Positions 20,936 through 29,988 of a stretch of DNA of 30,000 bases are shown here, piece after piece. A program made the position numbers and the translations under genes. Every line of letters starts with the position of its first letter. The stretch's first letter is position 1. The notes beneath the pieces were generated by a model. The model did not search any database, was not told the DNA's origin, and saw only the letters and a list, made by a program, of their open reading frames with translations. Origin of the DNA: Chrysomallon squamiferum (Eukaryota; Mollusca; Gastropoda; Neomphalida; Peltospiridae); NCBI GenBank assembly GCA_012295275.1, contig CM022668.1, positions 9,100,041 to 9,130,040 on the forward strand, in the 5' to 3' direction.

Positions 20936-21655
20936 TGTAAACTAATCCCACATACAATGTTGTAGTAGTTGTAGTAGCTGCAGACAGGTATTCTCCACAT
21001 GATTAGAAATTTACACTTTAGTCTTTCTAATTATCACCATACAGAAATATGAAGTAATGAGCTAGAAGTGTTAAATAAACAGGTATTTATTAACCAGGTT
21101 GATATTACAGTATCTAACATTACACTGTGGCATATTCATCTTAGTTTACATCTCCAAGTGTCTTTCATAATCACTGGCAAAATGGATATACCTGTTGTTG
21201 TTATTCGAGACAAAAATGTTTGCGTGTTAATATTATTATCTCTGATAAAATTTGTACTTGTCAATATTATTATTATTATTAGCGGTGAAAATATTTAATT
21301 ATTATGTTATTATGATTATTATTATTATTTTTAGTGGTGGTGGTAAAGTTTGTACTTGTTAGTATTAGTGATACATTTTTTTTGTGTGAATAGTAGTTTT
21401 AGTGTTAAAAACATCTACATTTGGGTTGTTACAAGCAATAAAATCTTCACCTAGAATTATCATAATAAAGATAAATCTTACCTGTTGACATTACATATAA
21501 AAGGTTTATGTTAATATTATCAATGGTATAAAAAAAAACAAGATCTACCTTTGATTATTACAGGTAATAAAATCCTCACCTATTGATATCAGTGTAAATG
21601 TATGTCTGTCATAGGTCAAAGAACATTTAACAATGGAAATTAGAGGTAATAGATG

Positions 21656-21860
21656 TGCAGGTACATGTTAATGTTATAGGTAAAAATGATCTACCTGTGG
21701 ATATTAAAGGTAATAAATAAAAAATCTGCTGATTGATGTGTAGGTAGATATTAATGTTATAGGTAAAAATGATCTACCTGTGGATATTAAAGGTAATAAA
21801 TAAAAAATCTTTAAAATGTGCAGGTAGATGTTAATGATATAGGTAAAAATGATCTTGTAA
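21656..21860 (+). repeat. Tandem repeat of about 80 bases, 2.5 copies
   Basis: TATAGGTAAAAATGATCTAC, then CTGTGGATATTAAAGGTAAT recurs with starts at 21675 and 21758 and a partial third at 21838 (spacings 83 and 80). Each unit carries CAGGTA/TACCTG words. Confidence 0.9.
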
Positions 21861-23400
21861 ATATTTTAGATAAAAAAAAAGAAGTAAGTCTACCTGATGT
21901 TTTAAAAAAAAAAAAAAAGAAGATACAACTATCTTCAGGTTATTTATGTCAAGAAAGTGTAAAATAAAAAAAAAAAAATGTAAATCAATTTTATTAACTT
22001 GTTAGGTGAAGTATTGCAATAAATACACAGTACAATAGTGCCTGGTTATCTATCATGATAACTACCGACCAAGTGTACAATAAGCATGTGTTGAAACAGT
22101 CTCAGATCAGTATCAGAACAATGACAAGGTATGAATGACACTAAGCTTTGGTTATGCATGAAAACCATTATCAAATATGAATGGTGAAATCAGATAACAA
22201 TTAAAAAAAAAAAAAAATTTAAACACACACACACAGATTCACACTACTAATACTACTTTAAAATGAATATAAAAAAAAAAAAGCAAAGATGTGGGAGTGT
22301 TTTGCACCCATTTTACCTGACTCACTTACCTGAACTAATTACAAATTACTTACTTACTTATTTCAGTTTACTGTCTTATGTCCACCTGTCAATTTTTTTT
22401 TTTTTTTTTAATTATCTTAGAAGAAACACACAGGTATTTGAAAGCTAATTTTTGTTTGTTTAATCATCAAAGAAAAAAAGAGGAATTTTTTTTGTTGGCC
22501 AGTTAGATTAACGACTTTGAAATAAAACACATTAGCTGCTATTAATATGCAAATTACCACAGTGGATCTGATAATTTAAACAATGTGAACGTTAGAAATT
22601 AATAACTTTTTATTAAATTACATTAAACACTTTCAGTCATTATAATTCCAACGCAAATGCATTGATAACACTAACAAAAACTTTACATTATATTAACTAT
22701 ATAACAACAGTAATACTAATGACTTAACATTAATGACATCAATTACATCAGTAATTAATTGCACACTAATATCTTCATGTTAACCATATAATATTAGCAG
22801 TATGTTTAAAAACATCACATTAATAACTTCACTTTAGTCACATCACGTTAGTCGCAGTTGTAACTTCACATCAACCGAAACGAAACAAATAACTTTATAT
22901 TAATTCTGACAGCTGCACCGACAGTGAACATGTTTTGTAAACACGTGTAAACAATGTGTAAACGCAGGTAAACTACCTGTGTCACAGAGAAAACATGGAA
23001 AGTCGTTAATGAATAGTCCCCGTGGTGACAACTCTGCTGGTCATTTGACAAAAGCACTCAGGTCTGCAGGTATAATAGAAACTCTTCTGAACCTCACCTG
23101 AGGGATAATGGACAGGTGAATCAATCTCTTTTCACAGGTGAAAATATTTTCAAAACAGCTTTTTAGTGCTCGACACACCTGAATTATTACCTGAACTAAT
23201 GTGAGAGAGTATTTTAATAAATAAAAATGAAAAAAAAAAAAAGAAGAAAAAAAAAGATGGAAGAACATTATCCATTATTGCCATTAGTGTTGTGGTTATT
23301 AATATGATCATTATTTTTCCATGGATTAATTTAAATTTGTTTTTTCTTTATTAATGACTAAAAAGAAAACAGAGTATTGCTAATTCTTTAACAAATACGT
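21861..23400. other. AT-rich intronic or intergenic DNA, no gene seen
   Basis: A runs at 21905-21917, 21967-21977, 22204-22216 and 23229-23241 and a T run at 22393-22409. CAGGTA, TACCTG and CACCTG words stay common to about 23200. No supportable coding frame. Confidence 0.5.
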
Positions 23401-23770
23401 GTTTTTAAGTATAACAAAGTATTGTAAAGTAATACTTTTTTAAAACTATAAAAGTAATACTGTGGCGTCATATTTTTAAGAATTACAAAGTAATATTATA
23501 GTGTGTTATATTTTAAAATATTACAAAGTTGCACATATGTTAAAAAGCTACAAGGTAATACTCCAGTATCATATTTTAGAATTTAAGCAATATTACAGTT
23601 TTAAAAAGTGATAACATATATTCCAAAGAGCTATAGATAGTATCACACTGAGTTACATTTTAAAAACTACAAAGTAATAATATAATGTCATACATTTTAA
23701 ATCACTACAAAGTAACATTACAATGTCGTATAACCAGTACATAAAATATTACAGCATAATAGATTTTAAT
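23401..23770 (+). repeat. Decayed tandem repeat, about 50-60 bases per unit
   Basis: TTTTAAAAACTACAAAGTAA, then TATTATAGTGTCATA recurs about six times with indels (23410-23730). Confidence 0.75.
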
Positions 23771-23951
23771 GTGCCAGATAAAAACAACATAGAAAATGAC
23801 AGACAGGACCAAATATAACTCTAGTAAATCTTTACTTTGACAAGGTTAAACATAAAATAAAATAAAAACAGGTTAAAAATACCTGTCATTTATCAAAGCT
23901 ATCTCGATATATAACGAAACATTACCATAATATTTATGATACAAACCCAGA

Positions 23952-24165
23952 AAATAACCTGTACTTTTATTCCAAAATATTACCTTAAAAAATAACCTGT
24001 ACTTATATACCAAAATATTGCCTTAAAAAATAACGTTCTTGTATACTAAAATATTACCTTTAAAAATAATCTGTACTTGTATACCAAAATATTACCTAAA
24101 AGAATAACCTGTACTTGTATACCAAAATATTACCTAAAAAATAATCTGTACTTGTATACTAAAAA
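23952..24165 (+). repeat. 37-bp minisatellite, about six copies
   Basis: AATAACCTGTACTTGTATAC, then CAAAATATTACCTAAAA repeats. CTGTAC words at 23959, 23997, 24071, 24109 and 24146 are spaced 37-38 bases or a multiple. One copy (near 24030) has lost CTGTA. Confidence 0.94.
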
Positions 24166-24895
24166 AAAACAGTAGGATTTTAAATTGATTAATCCCATTC
24201 ATTGTTTTTAATATCTTTTTATATATTATTTTTTTAAAAACTTTGTAACATGTGCATGTGTGACAAAAAAGAACCCACTAAATTTATATTAACTGAAAAC
24301 AACTGTAGCTAACTATCTAGAATACAACTTTATATATGTACATATTTCAACTTTACTTTACAGTTTTCTGGAATGTTATTTGTAACTGTAGACTGTAATT
24401 TGTGACCAGACTTCCTACTGAAATCAGACTTTGGCTGCCAGGAATCCTCATGTGCCAAGAAAATGCAACAGGAATATTTTTTCTTGTTTAATGTTGGGCA
24501 ATATTATTACACTGATATAAAATATTATTATGCTGATGTACAATATTGTAAGACAGATATACAAAGTATTAACATATGCTAATATAAAATATTATACTAC
24601 TGACACTGCTAATATGCTGATGCACATATTTATTGTGCAGCTGTGTCATATTATATCGATGTGCAATAATATACTGATGTACAGTTTTAATCCTATGGTG
24701 TACAATGCGCAATACCATGCTAGTGCTCAGTATTATTATGTTATGCAACATCTTTATACAGTATAATACAAATATCTACTATGTACTGATATATAATACA
24801 CTGTATAATGATTATCAATATTCTATGACATTTATGTAATATTTTAGCTATTATACTGTTTTGCAGTATCTTACTGTGTCAGCAATATATAATCT
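24166..24895. repeat. AT-rich region with weak CTGATGTACAATATT-type repeat
   Basis: From about 24480 to 24895, words such as TACTGATGTACAATAT and GCTGATGCACATATT recur at irregular spacing, indicating an old tandem repeat. Before 24480 the DNA looks unique. No gene. Confidence 0.5.
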
Positions 24896-25030
24896 CTCAT
24901 AAAGACAGACACACAGTTGGTGGAAAGAGAAACAGACTGATGGACATATTGACAGAGAGACATGTACAGAGATGGGTAGATGGACAAATGGATTAATGGA
25001 AGGAAAGATATACTGACAGACAGACAGGTA
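24896..25030. repeat. Degenerate GACA/GATG tetranucleotide strip
   Basis: AGACAGACAC, GATGGGTAGATGGACAAATG and ACAGACAGACAGG strings. Confidence 0.7.
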
Positions 25031-25049
25031 ATTAAAACAGTCAACATTG

Positions 25050-25560
25050 TTTTATAATATGTATTACTATACTGTTTATATTACTGTAATATATTAGACA
25101 ATTATGCAATATTATCATGAGAAACAAATGTATAATGTTGTATAAACTATGTTGTTACAATGTGTTATAACTGATGTAATGTTACATGTATAACATACAA
25201 TTTAAGTAATTACATAATTTAATGTGTTACACTCTAAACAAGAAACACAATGTAAATACAGTTGTAATGATAACAATGTATATAATGTATTGTTCTGTAA
25301 CTGACAACCACATATATAATGTATTTTACTGTAAAAATGTATAATGTATTATATTATTGAATGATGATCATATATTGTATGTAATATTTTATGGTAACCA
25401 GTATATAATATATTATACTTTATTCATGACAGTCACATATATAATGTATTATACTGTTGAAATAACAACCACATGCATAATATATTATTGTAATGACAAC
25501 CATATGTGTGTACATATGTGTGTGTGTGTGTGTGTGTATAAACTATTATACCATACTGAA
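25050..25560 (+). repeat. Decayed tandem repeat of ATATAATGTATTATACTGT type
   Basis: CACATATATAATGTATTATACTGTTG... followed by TGACAACCA recurs about seven times (for example 25300, 25346, 25434, 25470), with a (TG)n at 25519-25538. Confidence 0.75.
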
Positions 25561-26280
25561 ATAACAGCCATTTAGACTAGTTTATGTCAACCACATATTG
25601 ACAAGATCATTAACATCTGAATATATAATGAACAAAACTACATATATTTTAGTTATAACACCTCCAGTGTATTTGTTATAATAAATAAATAATACAATAC
25701 AATGTTGTCCTGACTACGTTACTTTTCCAATATCTACATTACAAAGTATTATACTGTTCCAACAACTATATTACATTGTATTATTCTGTTATAATGACAT
25801 CACAAAATACTGATGCCCTGTAATGTCGTCATTGTCATGTACTACACTGTTACAGTATTTTAAAATGTTACATTGTTGTAATGACTTCTAAGCAGTGACA
25901 CGAATGTATTACAGTATTATTATAGTATAAAAATATGTACAAAGTAGTACATTTATATCTATGTACATATATGTATTACACTAGAGATGAAACCAGATTT
26001 AAAGATTTTGCCACAGTTAAAACTGGGTGTCAGTTAAGTCTGTGCTTGTACTGCAACACAAATTGAATACCAAACGATGTGTCATACATTTACTTTATAA
26101 ACATGTTGCACTTTACTTCCGTTTTTGAGTTGTTAGATCAACGCTATTCATAATTCAGGATGTGAAAAGTGAGTACAGAACCTCACGATTATTATAAATA
26201 TTATTAAGACGTCATTAACTTGCTGGTTTGTATTATTAACAGCACGCCGTAACTACACTTTAATTAACAGTGTAATACGG
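25561..26280. other. AT-rich part of the presumed KLF intron 1
   Basis: Traces of ACATTGTNATTACTGT-like repeat up to about 25960, then unique DNA. No coding signal on either strand. Confidence 0.5.
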
Positions 26281-26563
26281 CGGATAATTAACAGGTCCGT
26301 GTGTAATAAGTATGTAAACGAAGGCTCGTCTCGTCTCGACTTTACCAAACTGCTGTGACAGAGTGAGACTGACACATCGGCCTTTTTCATGTTGACAGTT
26401 CGAGGCAACTTTAAACTATTACCGGCTCTGTCGCGCTGGCGCTGTTAAATCTGACGGCCTGCTTTCTACGTAGTCTCGTTTCGGTTTAATAATATAAATA
26501 AGTAAATAAGTAAGTAAATAAATAAAGTTATGAATGAGATTTAAGGAGAATCGTGCCGCTTAC
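26281..26563 (-). other. Start of KLF intron 1, CpG-containing
   Basis: This is the first stretch of intron 1 after the GTAAGC donor at 26563. It is GC- and CpG-richer than the rest of the window up to about 26320, with a repeated TCTCG motif at 26327-26338. It looks like the downstream shoulder of the promoter CpG region. It has no coding potential. A TAAG/TAAA-rich strip lies at 26493-26527. Confidence 0.5.
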
Positions 26564-26665
26564 CTGCTGCCACCGATCCTCCAGTGAAGGCTGGGCAGAG
26601 AAGTAGCCGGTTTCGTGAACAACTTGCAGCTCGCGGAAAATGTTGCCGCTGGGAAGCACGTCCAT
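26564..26665 (-). CDS. KLF6/7: First coding exon of a KLF6/7-type Krueppel-like factor (partial gene)
   Basis: This exon encodes the N-terminal 34 residues of a sequence-specific nuclear transcription factor. Visible landmarks are MDVLP (1-5), IFRELQ (9-14), HETGYFSA (17-24) and PSLEDRWQQ (26-34). That is the signature N-terminus of the KLF6/KLF7/luna subfamily, where it is part of the acidic activation region. The three C2H2 zinc fingers of the family lie in later exons and are not seen in this window. The exon ends CAGCAG followed by GTAAGC, a strong donor in phase 0 directly after QQ, the same place I recall the vertebrate genes splicing. I chose the ATG at 26665 because family members begin MDVL and it has G at -3 and G at +4. 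The frame stays open upstream with two more ATGs (26701, 26728) until a stop at 26807-26809. I am confident of the subfamily but not of which vertebrate paralogue it matches; invertebrates usually carry a single KLF6/7 gene. Confidence 0.93.
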
Positions 26666-26880
26666 CGCGGCCGTCTGTCCCTGACTCGCGCACGAGCCCA
26701 TCTCGCCGGTCCGTCCGCACGACGACATCGTCGTCTTCGTCTTCGCGCGCGTCTTATTAGTCTGACAGCCTCGGAGAAGAAGAACCGTCCATGTCCACCA
26801 TTTGCGTTACGTTACATCCGTCAGATTAAAATAAAATAAAAATAACACACACACTCTCTCCACTCTGCACTGTCGAGTAT
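26666..26880 (-). promoter_or_regulatory. Putative KLF6/7 5' leader
   Basis: This is the sequence immediately upstream of the MDVLP start, read on the minus strand. It is CpG-rich near the start codon, with repeated GACGA units around 26722-26745, and becomes T/A-rich around 26822-26848. It holds two ATGs in frame with the main start (26728 and 26701) and a short out-of-frame ORF (26801-26757). The transcription start cannot be fixed from sequence, so the right-hand limit is a guess. Confidence 0.6.
26757..26801 (-). other. Upstream ORF of 14 codons in the KLF leader
   Basis: An ATG at 26801 opens a 14-codon frame ([14 protein letters not shown]) that ends at TAA (26759-26757), followed at once by a second in-frame TAA. 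A second in-frame ATG at 26792 has G at -3 and G at +4. The frame differs from that of the KLF start at 26665, and the uORF ends 28 bases before the next ATG at 26728. If the transcript starts upstream of it, it could lower or regulate KLF translation. Whether it is transcribed is unknown. Confidence 0.4.
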
Positions 26881-27110
26881 CGTACACTGTGGGAACCAGC
26901 CGAACCAGCCAACCGTAGTTTTCCTTACAAACGCGAAGAATGCGAGGAATGCAGACGGGCCAATCAGCGGCGGTTTTACAAAACGCGCCACTCTTTTTCT
27001 TTCACTAGCTTCTATTGGATGAGTAATTCTTTACTGAAGAAAAACTGCATTTTACAGCGCCGCCCCCCCACCTCCCTCTGCCCCGCCGTCCCCGATCCCG
27101 GCGGTTCAGT
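26880..27110 (-). promoter_or_regulatory. CpG-rich promoter-like region of the KLF gene
   Basis: This is the most GC- and CpG-rich block upstream of the KLF exon. Read on the minus strand it contains GC boxes at 27069-27060 (GGGGGGGCGG) and about 27087-27081 (GGCGGGG). It has a CCAAT box at 27018-27014 and an inverted CCAAT box (CCAAT on the plus strand, 26960-26964), arranged as for NF-Y. No convincing TATA box is present. The layout fits a CpG-type housekeeping or developmental promoter. GC and CACC-like boxes are also bound by SP/KLF factors, so autoregulation is possible but is inference. Confidence 0.65.
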
Positions 27111-27359
27111 GTGATTATTGATAAACGGAGCTAGACTGAATTCTTGGTCTGTTTCAGTTATTATTTGTTATTAATTAATTAATTATTCATTTGAATTAAA
27201 ATCATAGCAAATATAACCAGCAGTAATGTTTGTTTTGTTGTTTTAAATATTAATCAATATTATTTTTTATTACTTGCAGCGATGCGTTTCTAAATTTACA
27301 GAAAAATAAGAAAGTCTGTAAACACTCTGGATATTTGTTTATTTCTCAGAATTAACACA

Positions 27360-27470
27360 CGTTAACACACACACGCATACGCACACGCGCACACACACAC
27401 ACACATACATGCACACATACATCCATACACACATGCACATACACATACACACATACACACATCCATACAC
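27360..27470. repeat. (CA)n microsatellite with CATACA variants
   Basis: CA repeats with GC and AT interruptions. Confidence 0.93.
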
Positions 27471-27477
27471 TCACTGC

Positions 27478-28310
27478 TTTACTTTTACTACTACTACTGC
27501 TGCTCCCACTACTATTATTACTGCTGCTGTTACTACTACTACTGTTACTACTAGTTACTGCTACTACTAATACTCCTCTTTTACCACAACTACTGCTACC
27601 ACTGCTACAGCTATATCTGTTAAAACTGCTTTCACTACTACTTCTACCACTGCTATTACTATTACTACGACGACGACTGCTACAACTACTACTACTATAA
27701 TTACTTCTGCCGTAGCTGTTACTGATATTACTACCGATACCACAGATACTACTACCAGTACAACAAGTACAATTAGTACTACTGCTACTTCTACTTGTAC
27801 TACCACAACGGTGACTTCTACTTGTACTACCACAACGTTGACTTCTACTAATGCTGCCGCATTACTTCTTCTTTTTCAACTACTACAACCAGCCGCCGCT
27901 ACTGCTGTTACTATTACAACTACTACATCTACTAGTAAAACAAATACAACCATCAACGTTACTACGACTTCTACTAATAAATACTAATATAGTTTCTATC
28001 ATTAAAACACGCTGCTGTTAGTACTAACACCACTGTTGCTACTAATCTGCTTCTATTGATACTAATGGTAGCAGATGTAACAGTAGGGTTAGTATATATA
28101 TATATATATATATATATAGTATATAGTATTAGCAGTAGAAGTAGTAGTAGTAGCTGTAGTAGCAATATCTGTAGTAAAAAACCAAACAATATTAGTAATG
28201 GTGGAAGTACCAGCAGTAGTAATTGTATTAGTAGAGTACTGGTAATAGTAATAGCAAACGTTGTTGTAATATTAGTAGAATATTAAAACAGTAGTAGCAG
28301 TAGACGTATG
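27478..28310. repeat. CTA-type trinucleotide repeat that switches strand at a (TA)n
   Basis: From 27485 to about 28010 the plus strand is ACT/GCT/CTA-rich. After a TA run at 28094-28118 it becomes AGT/AGC-rich until about 28310. The halves are complementary in sense. Long V/A-rich and S/L-rich frames are artefacts. Confidence 0.9.
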
Positions 28311-28599
28311 ATATTAGTGATGTTTGTTTATTACTTGTAAACAATTAATATTAGTTATATTCGCTATCATTTTATAGTCTTTTTTACAATTTCAGTTTTC
28401 TTTTTAAAAATAGTTTTATAATCATCTAAAACGTGTCACAGTAACATACTTGAAAAATCTGATAAGTAAATGAATTTAATAAACAAAACGTAGAACACAA
28501 ATAAATAAGGGAAATAAATACTAATTTTTAAAAATAACAAAATTTAGTAAAGACCTTAAGCAAGTCTAGTTTGTCGTACTTTCATTTCTACAATAGGCG

Positions 28600-28614
28600 C
28601 GATTTGTGAAATCG
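28600..28614. promoter_or_regulatory. Small perfect inverted repeat CGATTT-GTG-AAATCG
   Basis: Six-base arms with a three-base centre, followed 18 bases later by an AP-1 word TGAGTCA (28632-28638), about 2 kb upstream of the KLF start on the other strand. A regulatory role is only suggested. Confidence 0.25.
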
Positions 28615-28839
28615 TCATATTGTGTTAGAAATGAGTCAGACGATTCAAGTCCGCGATTTTCACATGCTGTGATATAAAGCCTGTATCACCAGTTTCTAGT
28701 TAGATATAGGTATTACTACATCTTCTTAATTTAGATATAATCTATAGGTGAACTTAATCGTCAAGCTGTCGTCTGATTCAAAACGACAGATATTGACATT
28801 GCTGTACAACAGAGGGCGTCAACTTGTAATACCAAACTC

Positions 28840-28861
28840 GGGTGGGGTGGGATAGGGGGGG
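28840..28861 (+). other. Potential G-quadruplex
   Basis: GGG T GGGG T GGG ATA GGGGGGG has four G runs with loops of 1, 1 and 3 bases, a strong pattern in an AT-rich setting. Confidence 0.7.
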
Positions 28862-28962
28862 TGTTCCTTTAAACTTTGACAGATGATTTCGTAATGTAAT
28901 GATAAAATTAGTAATCGCAAATTTTCTTAATCTTTGAATATGAAGAGATAACATGGGGCTAG

Positions 28963-28964
<2 letters not shown>

Positions 28965-29000
<36 letters not shown>

Positions 29001-29055
29001 GACGACGACGATAACGATAGCAATAACAGTAACAATAATAAAAACAACAACAATA
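28965..29055. repeat. (AAT)n with ACG and AAC variants
   Basis: AAT units at 28966-28999, four ACG-type units, then AAC/AAT-rich sequence. The poly-N and poly-L frames are artefacts. Confidence 0.95.
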
Positions 29056-29340
29056 AATTGAATAATAAATTAACCTTTGTCAAACGTGTGAATCTGTATT
29101 TTATTGAAAATAGCAGTAGAACATTCATAATTTTGGACTGAGAAATGTATCATTTTGTTATTGTTACCATGGTTTTGTCTGACACCAGGAACAATGACAG
29201 TAGCTGTAATAAGTTTGTTCAATTTTCATTACGATCAGTGACACGTCACAGAACAGCTTGATTTAGGTAGAGCGGTCTGCGTAAAATCTGTTCCTGTATG
29301 TCTTTAATTGTATGTTCATGTAATTGTTTTGTCTATTTGT
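29056..29340. other. Unique AT-rich spacer
   Basis: Contains a near-palindrome GTGACACGTCAC at 29238-29249. No gene. Confidence 0.45.
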
Positions 29341-29355
29341 TTATTTTATTTTATT

Positions 29356-29386
<31 letters not shown>

Positions 29387-29412
29387 TTTTAGTATTTATT
29401 TAGTTAGTTAGT
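29341..29412. repeat. (TTTA)n microsatellite
   Basis: TTTTA units change to about ten TTTA units, then TTAG. Confidence 0.95.
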
Positions 29413-29494
29413 TTCTACTCGCTATTCAAAAAGAATTCGTGATACGAGAACAGCAAACCACAACAAGGAAGTTGAATGTCTTTCTGATATACAT

Positions 29495-29612
29495 TATTAT
29501 TGTTGTTGTTGTTGTTGTTACTGGTGGCGTTGCTGTTTTTATTGGTGTTATTTTTAATGTTGTTGTTATTATTACTGTTGTTGTTGTTAATACTGTAGCT
29601 GTTTTTGTTACT
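29495..29612. repeat. (GTT)n-rich trinucleotide strip
   Basis: GTT units at 29501-29518, then looser GTTATT sequence to 29612. Confidence 0.85.
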
Positions 29613-29688
29613 GTTAAATAACTACGTTTGTATTATTTTCCTGAGAAGCAGAGTTTGATTATAACTTTTACAAGAAAATGCCTATTTT

Positions 29689-29693
<5 letters not shown>

Positions 29694-29771
<78 letters not shown>
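29694..29771. repeat. Pure (AG)n microsatellite, about 38 units
   Basis: An uninterrupted GA run, the purest dinucleotide array in the window. Its perfection suggests it is young and length-variable. Confidence 0.98.
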
Positions 29772-29773
<2 letters not shown>

Positions 29774-29883
29774 GCTGACAATATGTTTGGTGCGTAGGAG
29801 TTAATATGTTTGTGAGTATGTGTATGATCGCATGCATTCTTATGTGTGCTTGAAATATATGTCAGCGAGAGAAATAAAATGAA

Positions 29884-29953
29884 TATTAAAAATAAATAAA
29901 TAAAATAAAATAAATAAATAAAATAAAATAAAACAAAACAAAACAAAACAAAC
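29884..29953. repeat. (AAATA)n/(AAACA)n microsatellite
   Basis: AAATA and TAAAA units shift to about four ACAAA units at 29931-29951. Confidence 0.93.
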
Positions 29954-29980
29954 CCCAAGGCTTGCGACTTCAAAAACGAA

Positions 29981-29988
29981 TGACGTCA
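29981..29988. promoter_or_regulatory. Perfect cAMP-response element TGACGTCA
   Basis: An exact full-site palindrome for CREB/ATF factors near the right edge of the window. Its target is unknown. One chance match in 30 kb would not be surprising. Confidence 0.3.

Noticed and set aside
24530-24766. 78-codon plus-strand frame
   Set aside because: It lies in an old AT-rich tandem repeat (ATGTACAATATT-like words), and its peptide repeats M, Y, N and I in the same rhythm.
26528-26563. Continuation of the KLF reading frame for 12 codons after QQ
   Set aside because: Family exon structure and the GTAAGC donor place the splice site at 26564/26563. The extra residues match nothing in KLF6/7.
26615-26839. 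74-codon plus-strand frame opposite the KLF exon, rich in R and A
   Set aside because: It is the antisense shadow of the KLF exon and its CpG-rich leader.
27567-27833. 88-codon minus-strand frame rich in V and A
   Set aside because: It is the CTA/CTG-type trinucleotide repeat read in one frame. Composition alone explains it.
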